A stretch of 64,000 nucleotides of DNA from Larimichthys crocea (lineage: Eukaryota > Chordata > Actinopteri > Sciaenidae): the NCBI RefSeq assembly GCF_000972845.2, contig NC_040018.1, forward strand, positions 16,403,157-16,467,156. The letters are read 5' to 3'. The notes under the pieces were generated by a model. That model was not told the DNA's origin. It did no database searches and was given only the letters and a program-made list of their open reading frames with translations. The translations under genes were made by a program, and so were the position numbers. Below are positions 14,781-27,808 of the stretch, piece after piece; within the stretch, counting starts at the first letter, position 1, and each line of letters begins with the position of its first letter.

Positions 14781-15379
14781 GGATAATATGCCAAATATGG
14801 AGTTTGAAAAACATCAAACATATCTTAAATACAGTGCATTGAACCAGGAGTGTCTTTAACTGTCACTCAAGTGACAAGCTTTTAGTACTCTATGGCATTC
14901 CATTTCTAATTTCCATACTAATAATGGGTTTATTATCTTTAATGGTTTGACTTTGTTTTATGGCATTTGAAATGGATGGTGAAGCCGTCTGTGGAATTAC
15001 TCAAACATATCATGTCATCGAATCACATGCTTCTCCGGTACTGACAAAAGCAAAGTGAATGCGTGAGATGGAAGGATTGTGCATGTATCATCAATATCCT
15101 TCTGGTCATCATTTACATCAATGTAAATCATAGCGTCCAAGCTCACCCTCAAGGAAAGCACACACTGAGTCGGTCGAGGGCGTGTGTCTACTTGCGAGGA
15201 GAGAAGAAAAAAAAGGCAGACAGTGCAGATAGTTGAGAGGAAACAGTAAAAGTCTGCTCAAGGAACTTCTTGTTCAAGTTTGTAAAACTTTAGAGGACCC
15301 TTCTTGTGGTTTAATTCCATTAGTAGACAAGAGCTGCTGGTTTGAGGTTTTGGAAGTGAAACCACACACAAGCCTAAAG

Positions 15380-15870
15380 CCTGGGCATGCTTCTTTTATA
15401 AGCTGAGAACAATGCCCCACTGGTATCATTTTTAATAAGTCCAGAAAAAGACAACATTTAATGAAAACTTCAGCATTGAAACTTTGCTGAAACAACTTCC
15501 TTCCAGTGCAATAAATTACTGGTAGAGCAGCACTGATTGCTGACAATGCAATCAGGAGCAGCAGATTAGCTACCACCACATAGGAGAGCACATAAATCAG
15601 TTTAACACAGTCCTTTGCCATCTTCACGCTTGACTTTAATACAGGGATGTGTGAACAAAAAATTGGAGGTAAATGAGGCATGGCTTCTTTATCACCTACC
15701 TCGTAGCCAATCAGGCCTCTCCCGTCAGAGACACTGTTCTAATGGCTGATATCTATGGAAGCAGCCTATTACTGGATACTGCCTGTAATTAAGACAAGTC
15801 AGATTACACCAGGCCAGTGCCTCTTCTCTGATATGTAGGCTGCCATTAAGGCCAGAAGTGGTGATTCACT
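15380..15870. promoter_or_regulatory. Candidate enhancer with Pax6 paired-domain site
   Basis: Unique, non-repetitive DNA with a near-consensus Pax6 site at 15620-15639 (core TTCACGCTTGA). Homeodomain-like motifs follow, such as CTGTAATTAAGACAAG near 15784 and CATTAAGG near 15844. A 135-codon minus-strand frame crosses it but has no family features. Its place in the elp4 last intron parallels the human SIMO autoregulatory enhancer of PAX6. Equivalence to SIMO is inference only. Confidence 0.45.
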
Positions 15871-18390
15871 TGTACACTGCATTGAGAAAAGGTAGAAAGC
15901 TTGTGTGGCTCCAAAAAGAAAAAGAAAGGGACTCTGAAAAATGTTGCGTGTCCAGAGTAGATGCCAAATGTGTCTCCAAATATGACATGGGGTGATATGT
16001 GAAGCATGGCTGGGATTTCACTTTAGCCTGCAGGGTGTTAGGCACTTATCTCACATATTCTAACGTTGCAGATTGATTCCCACAGCAGTGCTGCTGTGTC
16101 TCCGACCACCCAAATGAGATTGCCTATCTGAGGGGGGGGGGGGACAAATGAGGTTCAGCAATTGAGTTTAGCTTGAATGTTGAGTACAACATCTCAGAAC
16201 AGGCACCAGCTTACAAGATGCCAAACTGACTAGCAGCAAATGAGGTGAAAAGGGTGAACGTGAAGGCTGTTAAGTTGGGATAAGGGCTCTGGATGTAGAG
16301 AGAGCAACACTCTTAAAAAGCTCACTATGATTAAAAAAAGAGGAGTAGAGGGAGGCAAACTCTGACAAAAGAAAAGAGTGAAAGGGAGAACAAGTGAGTT
16401 TGAGATGGGAAAGCACTTCTGTCTGTACAGAGTGACCTTACTCACACTCTACCTACTCTAATATTCACCACTACACATGCTTTTGTGTGCTATTCCTCGG
16501 CCATCTAAGCACGCAAACCCTCCTCTCAATACACACACTACTCAGTTTCACTAGCTGGTTCGAGACTTGCACTTTTACATTCAAAGACACACACACAAAC
16601 CCCAAGATGTATTATCTATTGAGAGGTGTGGACGATTCACTGTACTGATTTAATTATAATTTTGTCCATTACATCTCCTGTTTTCTTGTAAGATGTCTGT
16701 CGATGCAGAAAGCTCAAACGAAAACTGCTGAGTAGTGCTTTTAAGGACATGCATCAAAGGAGCCTGTTAACTTACAGGTCCTATGAGAGCCATCACTCAA
16801 TAAAACTTTGCAACAGAGACATAAAAAGAATATTTCTACCATATCTTTGAGTGAACAAACTCCTGATTTTCTTCAAACTTTTTGAATCTAGCAATTAAGG
16901 CAAAGTGTATGTTTGCCTTGCTGTTTCCTCAAATACAGTAATGAAACAGGAATTAAAGAATTAAAACAAAACTAATGTTATAATGCACTGTCAGGATTAA
17001 ATGCATGGTAAACTTGCTCATACAGGCACATAAAAGGGTGATGGCGAAAGCATACATGACGTCCCCATACTACAACTACAACAACAACAGTCTGTGTAAG
17101 TGAGCGTACAACATTAGGTCAGCCATCAGATCATTTCCCTCTCCAAACATGAAGCCTTTAAAAGATGTGAAACTCCAGGCCCTGGATCTTTTCACACCAA
17201 TGAATTGCAACTCACATAGAAGAAAAGGAGGCAGGGAATGACAGAGCAAAAAAGACTCCATAATGGCCAAATATATTTATGATGAGGGGATCGAGCTGAA
17301 ATATACCTGATTTCATTTGATTCAAAGAAATCTTTCCTGACAGAAAATATACTTGTCTGAGGAAAAAAAAAAAAAAGATTCATAAGAATCTTCAGACTAA
17401 CATATGGAGTAACCTTTGTGGTCTTCCGGGACTTGGGGGGGTTGGCGGTGGGGTGACATGGGGAGGGGTCTAACGCTCAGAGGACCGTAGGCACGCTAGG
17501 GAGAGGTGAGCTGTCACCCCCCATTACGATCACTGCCTGAGCTCAGAAAGGGGGAGGGGTAGGAGGAGAGCGGGCAAAAAGAAAAAAGAAAAAAAAAAGA
17601 AAATACTGGTTCCTCGCTAACCGCCATCTAGAGCCATCCCCGGGCCTCAGAACCCTCAGTCTACAACTGCCTCCTGGGAAACACTTGCACGCAAGTCCTC
17701 CTCATCCCCAGCTAGCGTTTGGGCATAATGTGTGTGGGGGTAATGGGAGGAGTTCCTGTGTGTTGTTGGGCTGTGTAAGCAGAATGTATGGATTTTGAGT
17801 AACAAAAGAACAACTGTGCATGTTTTCTTACATGCTTCAGCGTGAAGGAATATACTGATATGCAGTTTAGTTGGATTAATAAAAAGAAGAAAGAGCATAT
17901 TTGAGTGGCTCATTGGGATAAGACTCGGAGCAGAAATGCTTTCGATAATCAGCAGATGACTCATAATCAATAATAATAATAATAAGTGCCAGAATATGTA
18001 CACTTCAAAAAAGTATTTTTCAAAACTATGTCCAAGATGGCAGTGAAACTTAAGAAAAAAATAATACTGGCATGGCGGCTTGAGCACAGCAAAGACACAT
18101 AAAGACGTTTTAGTGAATTATGTAACGCATGACATGGGACAATATTATATGCCAGTGGATAAGAACCTTGCCTCAGATTTGACCTTTTGCTGCCTTTTGT
18201 GTGAGTTTGGGAGAGCACTGCTTAGGCGCATTCTGTTCCCCAGATCCCACTCCTAACACCCCTGTCACTCATCATCACTCATCATTGTTGGGGACAAAAG
18301 GAAAGTTTAGTTAAGCCACACACTGGAGTATTCTCCCACCCGGTGCCTCCCCCCACCTTCACACATTCACGTATGTGTGTTAGGTAGAAA

Positions 18391-18418
18391 ACACATACAC
18401 ACACACACACACACACAT
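18391..18418. repeat. (CA)n microsatellite
   Basis: A CA run of about 13 units in the elp4 last intron. Confidence 0.9.
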
Positions 18419-18489
18419 TGGCGAATGCACAAAGAAAACCGTTATATTTTTTCTACATAAACACAAGACCACTGACTCACACAAGCACA

Positions 18490-18730
18490 TTCATGGATGG
18501 GGGTCGCAAAATTTTTCGATAAGGTGCCATCACCTTGCCCTCTAACTTGCCTTTTGAAGTGCAGTCTTGTCCTTCGAATGGCCCTCTGACTCATCTGCTG
18601 GGTGTAATTAAAGTCTATTCAGGGCTCTATATGTGTCCTAACTATCCTCCATCATCTGGCCTGGGCCTTTCAATAGCCACCTGTGAACTCTGAAGGACAG
18701 GGACACTTGCCCTCATAAAATTCATGAGCA
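18490..18730. promoter_or_regulatory. Candidate conserved non-coding element
   Basis: A unique block with GGTGTAATTAAAGTC and GACTCATCTGC (AP-1-like) motifs, free of simple repeats, directly after a CA microsatellite. The evidence is weak and compositional. Confidence 0.2.
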
Positions 18731-21189
18731 CTGCTACTACATTCAGCAGCCAGCCAACTTCTCTCAATGGCCAACACCACTTTAAATAACTCTGTGTTGA
18801 CTGTTAGGTGAATCCTTTTTAAATACAACCATATTCACAGTAGCAGGGGTTAAGTAGCTCCCGTGATTAGCTGAAACAAATGCCTTTATGGTGTGCTTAG
18901 TGATAAAGAGAAAGACACAGGATCAAGAGACACAATTTGTTTTCGTCAAGACTCATTGAGGGACAGCTGACAGAGAAAGCATTTAGAAAAAGGCTAGTGT
19001 TCTAGCAACTTTAAGCCTACTTTTTTGTGACGCAAACAAATGAATGAAGTAAGCACACATATTCTGTTGAGGAGTCGAGAAATGATTGACTCCTCAAAGT
19101 GACACTGTCTCCTCCTGTGGAGAGACCTTTCATGGAAACAAGTCTCATGTTGTGAAAAACTGGTCACTTGTCTTTGAAAAACTAACTGTTAAAAGACATT
19201 TTAACTGTCAACCTCCACGGATGCAGCTTCCTGTTGCCTCCAACAAGTGTATGTCAATATAACCAAACACACAATGCAAATGTTGATAACAAATCTTTAC
19301 ATTTATGATTTCAGCTGACTGATCTCAAAAGTGGCAGATGAGAAGAACTGGGTCTTACCCTCCTTAAACAGAGTATAGTATCCAGTTCATATTAATATAA
19401 AATGATGTGACCACTCTTTACGTAATATGATGGTAAAAATGCACAATTTTGTTGTCTTCCATACTATTAAAGATGGAGAGGAAGAGACCTAATAGTTTTA
19501 GAAAACAAATGTTTAGTAAAACAACCTGAACATTTGTGTGGACTGCATGCCATCAGACACATTATCTGCATTCTCAAATGTGTTCACCCTACAAGCATCA
19601 CAATACACATAAACACTGGGCAGACACACAGAGAAATGCATACACACACACTCCTCCTCCTGACCCCATCAGGACACTGAGCGGTGAGAGTGTGGGAAAG
19701 TTATTTTTAGGACCCAAGCAGAGAGCCTTCCTGAGTTTGATGCTCCTGCTCCGGATCAACATTCCACCTTTGAACCACTCCGGCCACGGAGCTGTTTGTG
19801 CCCATGATGGCAATTTTAAGTTTCACTGTGGATCAACAGCAGTGAGGGGACCATTTCAGTTTGGCTGGTTTAGAATTACACCAACTAAAACAGGTTTGTA
19901 TTTAGTCAAGTCTCAATAACAATGACGCTGACAGAGGACTGGATAATTTAACACGAGTGTAGATACCAACATGTAGCTTTTTTAAATCACATGCAGGAGG
20001 GCAAATATAATGACTAAGAATGAAATGAAACATTTGTTAGATAAACTTCATTTTATTACTGGATCCTGTGTTATTAGTTTATTAGTCTCAACAACAAAGT
20101 CCAAGTATTAGGTTTACACACCCAAGGATTAAAAATAAATGGTGAACTATGCTTGACTGAGGAAAAACATTAGAGGTTTTGCACAGGATAAATAAGACTT
20201 AGAGTAGGACCTAGGGCAAAATTAGGCACTATTTTCTAAAGCTTAGGATGTAACAATAAAATGATTCAGAAGCCAAGATACAGTGAAGACCGAGTTCATT
20301 GGCACCAGGGGGCCTATGGCTCCCCAGTCACTACCATTATGCTAATGGCGAGCCCTCTCTGAACACACTTACAAATACCCTACAGTACCACAAGACCCTG
20401 TGGATGTAGGGTGGCATGTAAGTTACAGCCTCTTTTCCTTTCTTTCTCTAATGGGAGCTGAAGACAAGTAAGGCTACTTTAATCAGGTCTGAGTCCAATG
20501 TGGCCAGTCTAGTCTGATGGGGGCTGAGTGGTGCATGGACTATGTTAAGGGTTCACTGCTCACTGATGAAACAGCTTCACTTCCAGGGCGAGTTCAGGCA
20601 GACCACACTCTTACTCAGTCTGGCAGGAGGAATACATATGCCCTGTTTTGTTTTCCTTTAATACTGCCTGTTTGCAAGAAATGTTTCGGCATTGTGTTAG
20701 TATAGTATAGAGCAGCACCTTTGGAAAAGTCCCAGATATTCTCTTACTGAGCTTTGACCCAACTACGGAAAGCACAACTGCTACTACTTTTTCTCCCTAG
20801 GCGTTTGACAATAAAACAACACTTATTGGGCAGTGTTTTAGCCAGTGTGCCTAATGAATTTCTTAACCTTGACCTTGTCAGGACAAGCACATCCTCCATG
20901 CCTTGACTTGACTTCAGATCACCAAGTCACTGCAGGGGGCCAAATCTGCACTTCCAGCCATAAAACTCAATGGATTCTTTGTCTCTTTGGAGATTTGGTT
21001 TCAGGATTCTCAAACAATAGATTTATCAAAGATCAGTATTCATGAAGTCAACAAACAAATCCAAAAGACATGCACATGTCTGCACCCCCACACACACTCG
21101 AGACTCAGCACAGAGACCTTACAAGCTGAACCTTTTCAAACACTTGCACATTTGCAGAATAGATAAAATCCCTGTTAAATAATAGATGC

Positions 21190-21450
21190 AAATCTGATGC
21201 ATGTTGTGAATATTGTTCGGCTGAGGGGTCCGATCGCGTGCCACAGACTGGCCTGCAGTGGGCTCTCTCCCTCTCTCTGTCTCATACACGCTCAAACCAT
21301 AAGCCCGCCTCATTCCAAAATGCGGCAGAGTCTGGTGTACACCAAGGGAGGAAGTATAAATTATTCAACTGGAATATTATTCCAAAAGGTCCATTCCCAT
21401 CTGATCGTAATCCCCAAGGCAGGTGTAGGAATCACAGGCAGATGTATAGT
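21190..21450. promoter_or_regulatory. Candidate conserved non-coding element
   Basis: Unique block including GGGGTCCGATCGCGTGCC, a CpG-rich patch, then TATAAATTATTCAACTGG. Overlapping short frames on the plus strand have no recognisable domain. Confidence 0.22.
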
Positions 21451-24400
21451 GAATGTAAGGATTTTTCATCCTCCTAATAGGTTCAGGACATCCAATAAGC
21501 CTATTATATTGTATTCAGTTTACTCACAGTCTGCAAATAGTCATTGTGATCCACTAATGGAAGTAAATATTAAATGACCCAGTTCTTTCTCCATACGAGT
21601 TCTTTTCAACATTGGCTGTTCTCTGATCTTTAGTACCAAGCATTATTTAAGACATGAGGAAGCAGATATACGATCAGGCATGGAATACAAACAAACATAT
21701 AAACAAATACACAAACAAGCCCCAAGGACTGGGTCTCTGTCTAACTCATTTTGCATTCTACAATTCTTTCTTTCCCTCTCTTTTTATTTCTCTCTCAATA
21801 AGACGGTTTGGTGCCTCTGAGGAAAAGCCCTCATTTTAATTAGACCTGACCTGAGAATCACTTAACTGCTTCTCTCCGCTTATGCCTCCCCCCTCCTCTC
21901 CAAGCTTTCGCTCTGTTCCTCACATAGGTCCATTAACACCCTTCCCTCGGCACCCACAGGCTTCAACAGGGGGCAGACACAGGCGTTGTCTTAAAGACAT
22001 TTTGAGGACATGCCAAGAAACATTAACCTACTCTACACACCTCCCTCGGACTCTTTCAGTTCGGCTTCTTTCAGTTCTTTCACTCTTCTTCTACTCAACA
22101 TCATCATCATGCTGCTCCCTCTCTTTGCTTGTACAAAGTTCATGTCTTATGGGATGGAAAGTCATTGGACAACTCAAGATGTTTGCATGATTGCAACTGG
22201 CCATGTAAAGGTTAATAATAAAGTGCACAGTCAATATGGCAATCAAAATTTATGTTTAATTACTTTTAACACAGGACTTTGACATGAGGCGTCCATGTTT
22301 GTTTACTTTTTTTGGAACTTATTTGTGGGTGTTCAGGCTGAAAACAGCATGCCTTAAAACAGCCCAGAGGCTGCATTGGTGGGGTGTTGTATCAGGTATG
22401 ATGAAATACAATCCAGGACATCCAGTTTGAGTAAATGATCCATGGGTTTAAAGGCATATCAGTTGCCAAAACATTGCAGGTTTTAACAACTCACACTGGC
22501 AATGTCAAAATGGCAATTATTTTGTCTTTCACTGTGGCGATTATGGCACAAACAGTAGAAATACAGTGCTCATTTCACAAGCCTGTTAAGCCTGTTTCAA
22601 CTTTTTAATCAGACTTTTTTCAACTTTATCACCAGTCAACCGTGCGATTTGCCCTTTGCCTTAGTTGGTTGAAGATAAACGAGAGGGCAGTTTGACCACG
22701 GCCATATTCAGCATTGAGAAAAATCTCAGTTTCTCCATTTTTAATTTGGACTTGGATGTTGGCTGAATTGAATTTACAAGTTAGAAACTGTGAATTACAA
22801 TAATCCCTACACTAGTCAATGTGGCATAATCTGACCTCATCCTTCACTCTCCCATATTTCTTTTACTGAGTCTCACCAATGCAGATTTTAAAATGACACC
22901 AAAAATAAAAAATCATTAAGATAAAGCTTCTGAAAAAAAAAAGAAAAATTCTCAAGATAAGATTTTTTTCCTTAAAGCCACTGCATGTGTACAGATTATG
23001 CAGCCATCCAAGCTAGTCAGTGCGACAGACACCTCCAAATAGCCTCTCTAAGAGAAGACTAATTTGACACAAATCCCTGTCTTATACTGTATTTGACCCT
23101 GTGACCTGTAGCTGGCACCCCAGTACCCCACAGGCACATTTCCTGTCAGTTTAAAGGGTCAAACAAAGGTAAGGAGAATGTAATTGCGTACCATCTGCAT
23201 TCTTCAGAGCTTCATCCTTAAAGCATCTTGCATTGTGAAACTAGTGACAGAAGCCTGTGTCGGCTTAATAAGAGTAAGTGAGAAAATTCTCACACACGTT
23301 GCGTGCCACATGTGTGCATGCGTGTGTCTCTCAAATATGTGCTTGTGCCGCAGCACAAACGGCAATATCTCTCTGTGTGGGAGTTAGCAATGTTTGTGTG
23401 TATGCGTCTATCAGTATGTGTTAATCTTGTCTAAACACCTAACACTCCCCTACCTGCTCAAACAGGGCCATGGGTTAATTCTGGCTTCAGGCGTCATGGC
23501 TAATAACTGCTCATCAACCGCAGTTTGAACTCTCTGAGACGCCAACTGTTACTGTGGTAACCTTATCACCAAAACAACAGAACCTTGATGATGCTGCTAG
23601 AGTGTAGGATTGGGAATAAATGAACTAAAACAAATCAAATTTAGAAAAATCAATGATTACAAATAGCTAAATACACTAGGCTGAATTCATTGACCATACC
23701 TGGATATGTACTGTGTGCTGGTACACAAATGCTTTTCCGTGTTCCTCAGGTGCTAGGTGATAGAACATGAGTCAAACAGCAGTTAATAAATTAGTTACCA
23801 GCATGACGTGCACAGTTGGCATGTAGCTGGCTGACTCAACTGTTGAGAAGCCAGCGCTGTCAATCATCTGTCATTCACCCACACCATATGACAAATTAAT
23901 CCAGATAGATGAAACACAGATTAAGGATATATTTGCTGCATTCAAAATATGGACAGGCAGTCAGAAGGTTAAAGGAGGGCATTGCAGATGGAGAGGTGCC
24001 ATGACGGATGTATGCAAGAAGAAAGACTGTGAACTCTGCAGGAAAAAAAAACTCAGTAAGAGAATGTTGTATTATATGGCCCCAGGCAGAAGAGTCCTGT
24101 AGGTTGAGTAAATGAGGTGATTAGCAGGGATGGTGTGAGCTGTCACACTTCAGACACTGAGCTTAGAATCCAATCATCATCTCATGTGTCAATCAGTGGC
24201 CCACTGAGTCAGTGGTCCAACAGGTTTAAACACAGTGTATGATGAGCCACGTAGTCAGAGCAATAGTAGTCCTGCATGAAAATGTATGCACAGGTATACG
24301 GATATGAACCGCTGCCTCTGCAACAAGGGACGCAGAGCCAACATGCACTCATACCTTTGTGACATCTCCATCTAAAGTGATGTTAATGACAGCTTATCAC

Positions 24401-25940
24401 AGTGCCAGGGAACACAAAATGAGAACGTAATAGTGGATAACAATAACTAATCTGTTTTGATTGATTTGATGCATGACTGGTGATGCTCTGGGAAATTCCC
24501 TGACACATAGCAAGGTCTTATGGCCAAGGATTGTGACTGACATTTCATAATAAGTAGGTCCCTTGCGTCAGCAATTGCAGCCATTTTTTAATTTTGAAAA
24601 GTCCTACGTGGATATCACTCTGATTTTCTTTTAATGCTTTGTGTGTGAGGGCAATACAAGAGTATGGTGACCATTCAACAAGAAACTCCAATAAAGCTAC
24701 TTAAACAAGGAAGGCAGACAAAGCTCGATCTTTACAATGTACTGCTGGGATATATGACACAGTATCCAGGCCCCACAGAGCTAAAGAGATGCTCAAGGCC
24801 TCGGCCCCCTGGCCTGACCAATACAGAGGCCTAATTAAAAGACCACTGAGGATACCCACCTTGACTTTTACGAACCTTATAAATCTATACTAGAGTGGCC
24901 TATTCAGGGGGTCAGAGAAAGGAGGGGGAGCAGGCCAATGCAGACATGAGAAAGGGTTAGAAGGATGGTGAAGGCTGGCAGAAAATGAGAAGGGGTTGAC
25001 CGTAGGATGTGGAGAAGGTTTGGGGGGTGGGGTGGGCATTCCTCTCCCCCCCCTCACCTCCTGCCTGAGACAATAGGACTCACTGAGAGCCAAGGACCAG
25101 AGGGTGTGATAAGGTAATGATAATGTAATGAGGACCAATCATGAGCCTGAGCTAAGAGGAGGGCCCCTTAATTTGTCTCTAGAGTGGTAGTTCAGTGACA
25201 GATTGATTGCTCTGAGTGAGAGTGATGATGTCACACATGCAAAATGGATACATCTCGGACAGGAAGAGAAAGAGGATGACAAATCATAAATCAAAATTAA
25301 AGAAGAAAGGGGAAGGCCATACAGTCCTGTGCTGTGTATATGCCCTATACTCCATACAGGCTCAAAATGGCCACGTTAATCAATTTAAGATATGATGCAT
25401 TGAAGACTTGTAACCACCCTATGTAAAGGAAAACATTTGTTGTGTTTTTCTGCCCTCAGACCTCAATCCAATGTGTCTCAGAGAATGTGACAAAGCCCTT
25501 TGGCTATCACACTAAAGAAGGCGATAGGGCATTAAGGCAAAGTGAGCAAAGCCCAACCTGCTGGCAGCCGAACAAAACGCAGTTTCAGTGGTAATTAAAG
25601 GTGCTATATTTAAGTTCCTGAAGAGTTCTACAAATTTTATGTATAAATCACTTTTCATTACTAATTTGCAAACAGGTTGAAACACAACTTAAAAAACGAG
25701 CCTTTCCACAACTTTGTGGATTGCCTGTTGACTGATTTCTATGTAAAGGAAAAATTTTCCAAGAAAATCCGAAGGATGTGATGACGCTCCAGGGTGCCTT
25801 CTCTCTCCGCTTCCCTAAATCTGTGTGCAACACTAGCTAATGTGAGCTTAGAAATTAAGTCTGTTCAGGTCAACAAACGACTGGACCCACATCAAAGTCA
25901 AAGCTAACGTTACTGCAAAGCATGTTCAATATATTATGAC

Positions 25941-26125
25941 GGGCTGTCGATTAGCTCAGTTGGTAGAGCATCCATCCCATATACAAAGCCTTGCCGCAGC
26001 GGCCCAGGGTTTGAATCTGACCTGTGGCCCTTTGCTGCATGTCATTCCCCATCTCTCTCTCCCCACATTCCTGTCGCTCTTCAGTTGTCTCTATCAAAAA
26101 TAAAGCTTGAAAAAAAGAGAAAAAT
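25941..26125 (+). mobile_element. tRNA-derived SINE with target-site duplication
   Basis: The head contains a Pol III A box, TTAGCTCAGTTGGTAGAGC (25951-25969), and a B box, GGTTTGAATCTGACC (26008-26022). It continues into a non-tRNA body, including GGCCCTTTGCTGCATGTCAT, and ends in an A-rich tail. The 12-bp direct repeat ATATATTATGAC-type flank appears as ATATTATGAC-ending copies at 25929-25940 and 26126-26137, so both edges are defined. The body resembles a SINE family widespread in percomorph fish. It is not a functional tRNA because no acceptor or anticodon stems form. Confidence 0.85.
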
Positions 26126-27701
26126 ATATATTATGACATTGTGGTTTTAGTTGGTTGACACAAGCTCGCTTTTAATATTGGCAAATTTGCCTAGCACTGT
26201 CTTGGGTTGATAACATCAGCTAATTCATTCACACAGGACTGGTAAATTGGTTGGTCAGTTGTAGCAGCCCTTGCATGTGATAACATATGAACCAGAAAGG
26301 AGTTTCTCTTCTCTGAACAGAATAAAGACTTGCAGCACCATGGGACAGCAACAACTTGATGTGCCAATCATGTACTTAACTGAAAATGAGCTGATTGAGC
26401 AGTATCAGGATTTTAACAACAAAAGTCATTGAAAAGATTTCCCAAAAGAAGAACCGCCATGACTCCTTTCTCTTCAAGTGAGCTTTGAAATGATGAATGA
26501 AAGAATTTTTGTTTTATTTTGTTCTCATAGCATAGTATATATTTGTAATCTGATTACATTAGGTCACTTTTCTTATGGTCATGGCTCGATGTAATGCTGA
26601 ATTGAAGGCTTGAGGCAAAACTCACTGCAGCTGAACTGTTTAATCCTATTTTTAATCCATGCCTCCCTCTTCCTCCAGTCCTCTTCTGCACTCCGCCCTA
26701 CTGCATTCGGTTTAAACATGGGTTCGCGCCAAATGCCACTCCTCTTCTTCTCCTATTGCTATCCTTCAGCGTGCCAGCAGTGTTTGAATGACCATGACAC
26801 TGCCTCAATTTACTTTGTCCGGCAGTGTCTTGTAGTTATGCTATAGATATTGATAGATCCTATGCTCTAAAATATTTATTATTATTGTTGAAGCGATATA
26901 TTATCAAAATCGTGCAATTTTCTCATCCTGCATCTGTAAAAAGTAGCTGTTAGCCCACCACCACAAAATGCTACTGATCACACTTATAGACTACAGTGTA
27001 AGGTAGAACTGCTGTCTGTTGCCCCCAGGTCACAGCTGTTGCCAGCTGGGGAGTGAAAGAATAGAGACCTGCCAGATAAAGCAAGCAGCACCTCCTGTAC
27101 GTATCTTGTTCCCTTGAGAGCTATTGGGGCTTAAAATGTTTTTGACAGTGCAACCCTGTTTTGCTCAATCATGGATGGTTGTGGGACGTGTCTCTGCATC
27201 ACTATCATGTCTGTGATTAATTCATACTCCTTTAGTATATCAAAATTAAAATACCAATGTTTCAAGTTACTGCATATTCATGAATATAGACAGACATTTT
27301 TCTCACTCTGCTGCCTCTTGACATAGCACTGGAGTAAGTGTGGCAACAACAGTGTATAATCAATAGCTTCACCTTTGATTTTGACACCCAATAACAGACA
27401 AAAGTAAAGACAGGCTGGCAGAACAAACGTGAGATACTACTCCTCTTTATCATCTGTGCTGAATGATAGAGCACACAATGGCTTTCTTCATAGATTACTT
27501 TGTCTATAAATTCAGCTCTTGTCAGCTCGTTAATGTTTAAATGACAACTTATGAAAACACATTAGAGTATAAAATAAAATTATTTTATAGAATAAAATTG
27601 GAGAAACAAAATAAAATAAAAAAATCTGACTGAGAGAGTGTGGAAACACTGTTTTGTTCATGAAGAAACCCTTGGTATGCTGAGTAACCTTGACAACATA
27701 C

Positions 27702-27808
27702 CTCAATACTGAACTGTTTTCTCTTTAGCTTGAAGGCCAGGTCCTTGTGATCAGGAAGTTTACTTGCCAGACAGTTCAGGTGAGGAACTTGGCGTACGTG
27801 CAGAAGGC
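27702..27808 (-). CDS. elp4: elp4 coding exon 9 (last exon found)
   Basis: Encodes the rest of Gly331 and [20 protein letters not shown] then [15 protein letters not shown] (residues 332-366). The human equivalents are GLIHIRQIPRLNNL and [15 protein letters not shown]. The donor is GTATGTTG at 27701, phase 0. The next human exon begins RLHLPPDLSD. No such coding stretch was seen between here and position 1. Confidence 0.95.

Larger units (their letters stand above)
1..27701 (-). other. elp4: elp4 last intron (partial, at least 27.7 kb), candidate regulatory landscape
   Basis: This stretch lies downstream of elp4 exon 9 on its transcribed strand and contains no recognisable coding exon on either strand. 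All open frames here are short, repeat-driven or without family resemblance. It holds microsatellites, one SINE (25941-26125) and several unique blocks listed separately. In human, the last ELP4 intron is very large and contains PAX6 downstream enhancers, so the same arrangement is inferred here. If elp4 exon 10 lies undetected in this stretch, part of it would be intergenic. Confidence 0.6.

Noticed and set aside
15274..15681. 135-codon minus-strand open frame starting MPHLPPIFCSHIPV with a hydrophobic stretch
   Set aside because: There is no family resemblance, splice context or codon signal. It overlaps the candidate enhancer and contains the Pax6-type site, so it reads better as non-coding unique DNA.
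25951..26022. tRNA gene suggested by A and B boxes
   Set aside because: No cloverleaf stems form, the spacing between the boxes is expanded, and a non-tRNA body with target duplication follows. It is a SINE.
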